The translations under genes and the position numbers were made by a program. From Faecousia sp. (lineage in GTDB: Bacteria; Bacillota; Clostridia; Oscillospirales; Oscillospiraceae): DNA of 38,998 nt. Shown piece by piece: positions 35,193 through 38,998 of this stretch. Below the pieces are notes generated by a model. It was not told the DNA's origin and did not search any database. It saw only the letters and a program-made list of their open reading frames with translations. The stretch spans positions 1 to 38,998 of the forward strand of contig JARIAT010000070.1 in the NCBI GenBank assembly GCA_029257715.1, given 5' to 3'. Every line of letters starts with the position of its first letter. The stretch's first letter is position 1.

Positions 35193-35405
35193 TTTTCTTA
35201 CCTCCAAAACAGTTTATAGCTATTATAACGGAAACTGGCAATAAAAATAGAGCCAAATAAAATATAATAAATCAGGCCAGATTATTGCACAATGAAACTA
35301 TATCAGTATACAATCTAACAAAATATATTTTTTTACTATACATTTTAGAAAACAATGGTATGATGGAATTGTAAAAATTGAATCTGAAAGGGGTTCTTAT
35401 TTATT

Positions 35406-36143
35406 ATGAGAGTCATCTGCGCAAAGGATTATAACGACGTCAGCCGCAAGGCTGCAAACATCATCGCTGCTCAGGTTCAGCTGAAGCCCGACTGTGTTCT
35501 GGGCCTGGCTACCGGCAGCAGCCCCATTGGTACCTATCAGGAACTGATTAAGAAGTACGAATCCGGTGATCTGGATTTCTCCAAGGTTTCCACCGTTAAT
35601 CTCGATGAGTATGTCGGTCTGGACAAGAATCACGATCAGAGCTACGCATACTTTATGCGTACCAATCTGTTCGATCATGTGAATATCGATCAGGCAAACT
35701 GCAATATTCCCAACGGCATGAACCCCGACGCTGAGGGCGAGTGCGCTCGCTATGATGCAGTCATTGCTTCCTTCGGTGGTGCAGACCTGCAGCTTCTGGG
35801 CCTCGGTCCCAACGGCCACATCGGTTTTAACGAGCCTGCCGATGCTTTTGTCAAGAACACCAACAAGGTTGAGCTGACGAAGTCCACCATCGACGCAAAC
35901 GCTCGCTTCTTCGAGACCTGGGACGATGTGCCTAAGTATGCCTACACCATGGGCATCGGCGGCATCATGCAGGCAAAACGCGTTCTGCTGGTTGTCAATG
36001 GCGAGAAGAAGGCTCAGGCTGTTAAGGACTGCTTCTTCGGACCCATTACGCCGAAGGCTCCCGGTTCCATTCTGCAGCTGCATCCCGACTTTACTCTGGT
36101 AGCTGACGAGGCTGCCCTGTCTCTGGTCAAGGACCTGCTGTAA
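35406..36143 (+). CDS. nagB: Glucosamine-6-phosphate deaminase
   Basis: NagB converts glucosamine-6-phosphate to fructose-6-phosphate and ammonia. The 245-residue protein has LGLATGSSPIGTYQELIKK, the catalytic Asp67 in VNLDEYVGL, and GPNGHIGFNEP (His138, Glu143). It lacks the C-terminal allosteric extension of E. coli NagB (266 residues), like the short Bacillus-type enzymes. Codons are strongly biased to the major-tRNA set, unlike most neighbours, implying high expression. The ribosome site AAAGGGG lies rather far (about 11 bases) from ATG. nagA is not adjacent; NagE is 24 kb away. Confidence 0.95.
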   Translation: MRVICAKDYNDVSRKAANIIAAQVQLKPDCVLGLATGSSPIGTYQELIKKYESGDLDFSKVSTVNLDEYVGLDKNHDQSYAYFMRTNLFDHVNIDQANCNIPNGMNPDAEGECARYDAVIASFGGADLQLLGLGPNGHIGFNEPADAFVKNTNKVELTKSTIDANARFFETWDDVPKYAYTMGIGGIMQAKRVLLVVNGEKKAQAVKDCFFGPITPKAPGSILQLHPDFTLVADEAALSLVKDLL

Positions 36144-36163
36144 TTCTGAACGGTCAATTTGCA

Positions 36164-36193
36164 TCCCCGGGGGTTTCTCCGGGGATTTTTTTG
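36164..36193 (+). terminator. Terminator of nagB
   Basis: ATCCCCGG and CCGGGGAT arms with an 8-base loop and seven T's. Confidence 0.9.
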
Positions 36194-36260
36194 ACCCCAT
36201 TGGGCTTCACGGCCGGGAAAAGGATTCTTTTCTTAAAAACAGAACAGCCCAAGTTTCTGT

Positions 36261-36289
36261 TTGCACATAGATGAAATCTGTGCTATGAT
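36261..36289 (+). promoter_or_regulatory. Promoter of the exonuclease gene
   Basis: TTGCAC, 17 bases, TATGAT, 36 bases before the start codon. Confidence 0.65.
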
Positions 36290-36325
36290 AACTCATAAGG
36301 TATCAACATGAACTGAGGTTTCAAT

Positions 36326-37321
36326 ATGGATTATATTGTGTTGGATATGGAGTGGAACCAGCCTTGGCCCGGTTCCCCCTCCGCAAGAAAGGTGCTCCCG
36401 GTGCAAATCCGGGGCGAAATCATTCAAATCGGCGCTGTGCGGGTTACGGAAGACCAGACTGTGGCCGATGAATTTCAGGTGATGGTGCGCCCAAAATATT
36501 ACCGTACACTCAATCGCCGGGTCAGCAAGCTTACGGGGATCAAAGAATCCCGCCTCAAGGCGGAAGGAATCCCGTTTCCGGAGGCACTGGAAGCATTTCA
36601 CCGGTGGTGTGGAGAGGATATCGTATTCCTCACATGGGGGTTTGATGATATTACGATGCTGCGGGAAAATATGCAGCTTCATGGAATGGATACGGTATGG
36701 GTGGATCGCTGGTACAATGCTCAGATGATGTTCAATGCCCAAACTGACGGTTCTACTTCTCAAAAGGCGCTGAAAACGGCCATGGAGATGTTCGGGATTG
36801 AGCCTTCCCGACCGGCGCATGATGCTTTGGGCGATGCGTACCATACAGCGCTTATTTGTGCGCGTCTGGATCTCAAAAAGGGAATGGAGGAGTATGAGCA
36901 GGCCCTGCGGAGCCATGATAACGGATTCCATGGTGCAGAGCTTCCCGGCTGCATCTGTCGTAAGGTATTCTACGATTTTGCGGATAAACGGGCGGCTTTG
37001 ACAGCAATGTCGGGAGCAGAAAATGTGTGTCCTGTCTGCGCAAGGCAGATGCTCTCGTCCAGATGGTTTGCGCAGCCGGGGCATCGCTATATGGATCTGG
37101 CGACTTGTCCGGAGCATGGGAAATTTTTGATCCGAATTCGGATGTCAGAACAGCCGGATGGTTTGGTGCGTGTAAGCCGGCTGACCTATGAGGCAACCTC
37201 GGAGGCCGCAGAAGCGTATCGCAACCGGGTGGAGAAGGCAGAGCCGGAGCGCCGTTCACCGCATCGCCGCCGCAGAAGAAGAAAGACTGCATCTGCAATA
37301 GAAAACGGTGAGCAAGAATAG
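36326..37321 (+). CDS. DEDDh 3'-5' exonuclease with zinc-ribbon-like tail
   Basis: The 331-residue protein has a DnaQ-like exonuclease domain (residues ~1-180): LDMEW (Asp7, Glu9), the second acidic motif in TWGFDD (Asp107/108) and HDALGDA (His166-type, Asp170). The C-terminal half adds two paired Cys/His motifs (CIC, CPVCAR, CPEHG), which look like a zinc ribbon, and ends in a basic run (RRRRRRR) that probably binds nucleic acid. Such proteins act on RNA or DNA 3' ends; the substrate is unknown. It is a single-gene unit with TGAGGT before ATG. Confidence 0.85.
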   Translation: MDYIVLDMEWNQPWPGSPSARKVLPVQIRGEIIQIGAVRVTEDQTVADEFQVMVRPKYYRTLNRRVSKLTGIKESRLKAEGIPFPEALEAFHRWCGEDIVFLTWGFDDITMLRENMQLHGMDTVWVDRWYNAQMMFNAQTDGSTSQKALKTAMEMFGIEPSRPAHDALGDAYHTALICARLDLKKGMEEYEQALRSHDNGFHGAELPGCICRKVFYDFADKRAALTAMSGAENVCPVCARQMLSSRWFAQPGHRYMDLATCPEHGKFLIRIRMSEQPDGLVRVSRLTYEATSEAAEAYRNRVEKAEPERRSPHRRRRRRKTASAIENGEQE

Positions 37322-37329
37322 AAGAAGTC

Positions 37330-37353
37330 ATCGGCGGGAAATTTCCCGCCGAT
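37330..37353 (+). terminator. Terminator of the exonuclease gene
   Basis: A 24-base perfect palindrome, arms ATCGGCGGGAAA and its complement, is followed by a short T-rich run. Confidence 0.75.
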
Positions 37354-37379
37354 TATTTGTGAAAAACGAAAAATTAAAC

Positions 37380-37408
37380 TTGACAATTGGGGGCAATGAT
37401 GGTAAAAT
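37380..37408 (+). promoter_or_regulatory. Promoter of the tRNA-Met/tRNA-Trp unit
   Basis: TTGACA, 17 bases, TAAAAT, 33 bases before the tRNA-Met gene. Confidence 0.75.
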
Positions 37409-37440
37409 GCAGTCTGTGTGGTGGTAATCCATACGGTCAT

Positions 37441-37517
37441 GGGCCTTTAGCTCAGTTGGTTAGAGCATCCGGCTCATAACCGGATAGTCCCGGGTTCGAG
37501 TCCCCGAAGGCCCACCA
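37441..37517 (+). tRNA. tRNA-Met (anticodon CAT)
   Basis: A full cloverleaf with acceptor GGGCCTT/AAGGCCC, anticodon loop CTCATAA, and encoded CCA. The acceptor and D-arm look like an elongator; a tRNA-Ile2 with lysidine-modified CAT cannot be excluded. Confidence 0.95.
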
Positions 37518-37553
37518 GATGATTCCGGCTTCGGCCTTCATAAATAGATAAAT

Positions 37554-37629
<76 letters not shown>

Positions 37630-37630
37630 C

Positions 37631-37658
37631 AAAAAGTCACCTTTTTAGGTGGCTTTTT
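37631..37658 (+). terminator. Terminator of the tRNA-Met/Trp unit
   Basis: AAAAAGTCACC and GGTGGCTTTTT arms directly after tRNA-Trp, ending in T's. Confidence 0.85.
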
Positions 37659-37699
37659 GTTATATCTGAGGTGTTATTTGTGGTTTTGGAGAAGAACCT

Positions 37700-38191
37700 A
37701 TGAAAAAAGTGATAGTGATTGGCTGCCCGGGAAGCGGTAAAAGTACCTTTTCAAAGAAACTTCACGGCATCACAGGATTGCCGCTGTACCATCTGGATCT
37801 GATGAACTGGAATGCTGACAGGACTACGGTTCCCAAACAAGTCTTTCTCAAAAGACTTGAAAATGCCATTACAAAAGATTTATGGATTATTGACGGAAAC
37901 TATGGATCGACTCTTGAGCTTCGGTTAAATGCGTGCGATACAGTTTTCTTTCTGGATTATCCGCAGGAAGTATGCTTGGAAGGAATTTCCGCCAGAAGAG
38001 GAAAACTACGCAGTGATATGCCCTGGGTTGAAGCGGCTGACGAAGTGGATGAGGAATTCCTTGTGTTTGTTAAGAGCTACAATTGCGTAAGCAGGCCGAT
38101 TGTTTTGGAGTTGCTTCAAAAATATCCGGATAAAACAGTTCATGTTTTTAGGAGTAGACGCGAAGGGGAAGAATATCTATCAGGATTGTAA
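37700..38191 (+). CDS. P-loop kinase-like protein (FlaR/adenylate-kinase-like)
   Basis: The 163-residue protein has a Walker A motif near its start (VIVIGCPGSGKSTFSKKL), LYHLDLMNW, a WIIDGNYGSTLELR segment, and the R-rich RRGKLRSDMPW lid-like stretch. These match the small nucleotide-kinase-like family called DNA topology modulation protein FlaR; the real substrate is unknown. GGAGAAG lies 5 bases before ATG. The frame continues without another stop for 46 codons beyond the TAA (see 38192-38332). Confidence 0.88.
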   Translation: MKKVIVIGCPGSGKSTFSKKLHGITGLPLYHLDLMNWNADRTTVPKQVFLKRLENAITKDLWIIDGNYGSTLELRLNACDTVFFLDYPQEVCLEGISARRGKLRSDMPWVEAADEVDEEFLVFVKSYNCVSRPIVLELLQKYPDKTVHVFRSRREGEEYLSGL

Positions 38192-38332
38192 GCTCCATTT
38201 TATTTTCACTCAGATCAGAAAATATGCGTTGGGATTGCGGGGTCCGCATATGGGCAGACACGTTATGGGGATGGCAAAGCAACGGGAGGAAAGTATCCCA
38301 AGGATGATGCAAAAAAATTGAGAAAAATATAA
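38192..38332 (+). pseudogene. Possible remnant or lost extension in frame with the kinase-like gene
   Basis: Directly after the TAA stop the same frame stays open for 46 codons. It reads protein-like sequence (for example KICVGIAGSAYGQTRYGDGK and a Lys/Asp-rich end) with no ATG start. It may be a former C-terminal extension, a gene fragment, or chance; no family is recognised. Confidence 0.25.
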
Positions 38333-38340
38333 ATTAGTGC

Positions 38341-38369
38341 TTGACAAATGGAAAAAGAAATGTTATATT
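38341..38369 (+). promoter_or_regulatory. Promoter of 5S rRNA-tRNA-Asn
   Basis: TTGACA, 17 bases, TATATT, about 37 bases before the 5S gene. Confidence 0.75.
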
Positions 38370-38405
38370 AAGTGAGCTGTGTGAGACAGCAAAGAATTGA
38401 ATCAA

Positions 38406-38520
38406 GTTGGTATTGATTGCAGCGAGGGTCCACCTGTTCCCATCCCGAACACAGAAGTTAAGCTCGTTTGCGCCGACGATAGTTGCCTGGTGACGGGCCG
38501 TGAAAATAGGTAATGCCAAC
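38406..38520 (+). rRNA. rrf: 5S ribosomal RNA
   Basis: The ends pair (GTTGGTATT with AATGCCAAC) and the conserved CCACCTGTTCCCATCCCGAA and CACAGAAGTTAAGCTC blocks are present. It is 115 bases long. No 16S or 23S gene is nearby, so this is an isolated 5S. Confidence 0.97.
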
Positions 38521-38529
38521 ATTCAATAT

Positions 38530-38605
38530 TCCCCCTTAGCTCAGTCGGTAGAGCAACGGACTGTTAATCCGTGTGTCGTTGGTTCGAGCCCAACAGGGGG
38601 AGCCA
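38530..38605 (+). tRNA. tRNA-Asn (anticodon GTT)
   Basis: Cloverleaf with acceptor TCCCCCT/AGGGGGA, anticodon loop CTGTTAA, and encoded CCA. It lies 9 bases after the 5S and is probably cotranscribed with it. Confidence 0.96.
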
Positions 38606-38638
38606 AAACCTAAAGCTTTTAAAGCTTTAGGTTTTTTT
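38606..38638 (+). terminator. Terminator after tRNA-Asn
   Basis: AAACCTAAAGCTTT and AAAGCTTTAGGTTT arms followed by T7. Confidence 0.85.
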
Positions 38639-38747
38639 CTGCTTTTAGGTACTTTTGTGTCAGTTTTTCTAAGAGACACTCAGATCCAGCAGAGAACATG
38701 ATGCTTGCGGAGAACAATGATCCCCATAGAATCCCACACGAGAAAAA

Positions 38748-38781
38748 CTTTCCACAGGGCTGCGATAGACCTGTGGAAAAG
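38748..38781. repeat. Inverted repeat in the tRNA-Asn/tRNA-Leu gap
   Basis: CTTTCCACAGG and CCTGTGGAAAAG face each other across 11 bases. Each arm resembles a DnaA box (TTATCCACA) with one change. The rest of the ~200-base gap shows nothing I recognise. Confidence 0.4.
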
Positions 38782-38837
38782 AGATCCAATAAAAAGCGGG
38801 CATTCAAAAATATTTTTAGGTTTTCGAGAAAAATATG

Positions 38838-38866
38838 TTGACAAAATGAAAACCCTGTGTTAATAT
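38838..38866 (+). promoter_or_regulatory. Promoter of tRNA-Leu
   Basis: TTGACA, 17 bases, TAATAT, 42 bases before the tRNA-Leu gene. Confidence 0.75.
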
Positions 38867-38908
38867 AAACGGGTCGTTGAGAGAAAACAAAACGACAGAA
38901 AAGAATAT

Positions 38909-38996
38909 GCGCGAGTGGTGGAATTGGTAGACTCGCTAGATTCAGGTTCTAGTGTTCATTCCGAACGTGCGGGTTCGACTCCCGCCTCGCGCACCA
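38909..38996 (+). tRNA. tRNA-Leu (anticodon CAG)
   Basis: An 88-base class II tRNA with a long variable arm (GTGTTCATTCCGAACGTG region), acceptor GCGCGAG/CTCGCGC, anticodon loop TTCAGGT, and encoded CCA. Confidence 0.95.
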
Positions 38997-38998
38997 AA

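Noticed and set aside
34875-35256. Plus- and minus-strand frames overlapping the ECF S-component gene
   Set aside because: Shadow frames without ribosome sites or conserved motifs.

Overview
The window comes from a low-to-moderate GC Gram-positive anaerobe of the class Clostridia, probably a gut member of the Oscillospirales/Oscillospiraceae. This is inferred from the gene content (LicT-controlled PTS operon, VTC/DUF4956 pair, a PotC-PotD fusion, LuxS, VanW-domain protein), strong AGGAGG ribosome binding sites, TTGACA-17-TATAAT promoters, and tRNA genes that encode CCA. No species can be named from the sequence alone. Most of the window is ordinary chromosome: there are no insertion sequences, phage genes, integrases or CRISPR arrays.

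Layout. Bases 1-1540 (minus strand) hold a polyphosphate-polymerase-like (VTC) gene, a DUF4956 membrane protein and the start of a lipoprotein, tightly coupled. A strong promoter with a perfect 32-bp palindrome drives a ZIP metal transporter (1982-2767). It converges on idi (isopentenyl-diphosphate isomerase). A TetR regulator and a methyltransferase follow (3509-4795). The minus-strand potA-potB-potCD operon (4898-8909) encodes a polyamine importer. Its permease PotC and binding protein PotD are one polypeptide, and it has a ~420-nt leader ending in an intrinsic terminator. cutC (9506-10258) faces away from it.

A complete glucose/N-acetylglucosamine PTS operon (15297 down to 10401) runs licT-crr-ptsI-ptsH-nagE. 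It is preceded by a promoter, a RAT antiterminator sequence and an overlapping terminator. A VanW-domain surface protein follows, whose best start codon is ATA. Bases 17779-28968 are dominated by DNA repair: mfd with pth, uvrA, radC and uvrB, with a degenerate histidine-kinase-like gene in the middle. Then come a DUF1653-Smr gene pair, a membrane-anchored polysaccharide-deacetylase-like protein that has lost its catalytic motifs, and NADP-type glutamate dehydrogenase.

The right end carries a HAD phosphatase-luxS-mtnN operon (activated methyl cycle), an ECF transporter S component, nagB, a DEDDh exonuclease with a zinc-ribbon-like tail, and an RNA region: tRNA-Met, tRNA-Trp, a P-loop kinase-like gene, an isolated 5S rRNA with tRNA-Asn, and tRNA-Leu.

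Functional links. NagE imports and phosphorylates GlcNAc or glucose and NagB feeds GlcN-6-P into glycolysis. NagA is not in the window. UvrA, UvrB and Mfd form most of the nucleotide-excision pathway (UvrC is absent here). MtnN and LuxS are consecutive steps of S-adenosylhomocysteine recycling. No clearly novel multi-gene system was found. The most unusual signals are the potA leader RNA, the ATA-start VanW gene, the two degenerate-enzyme proteins, the 32-bp operator, and an HPr that lacks Ser46.
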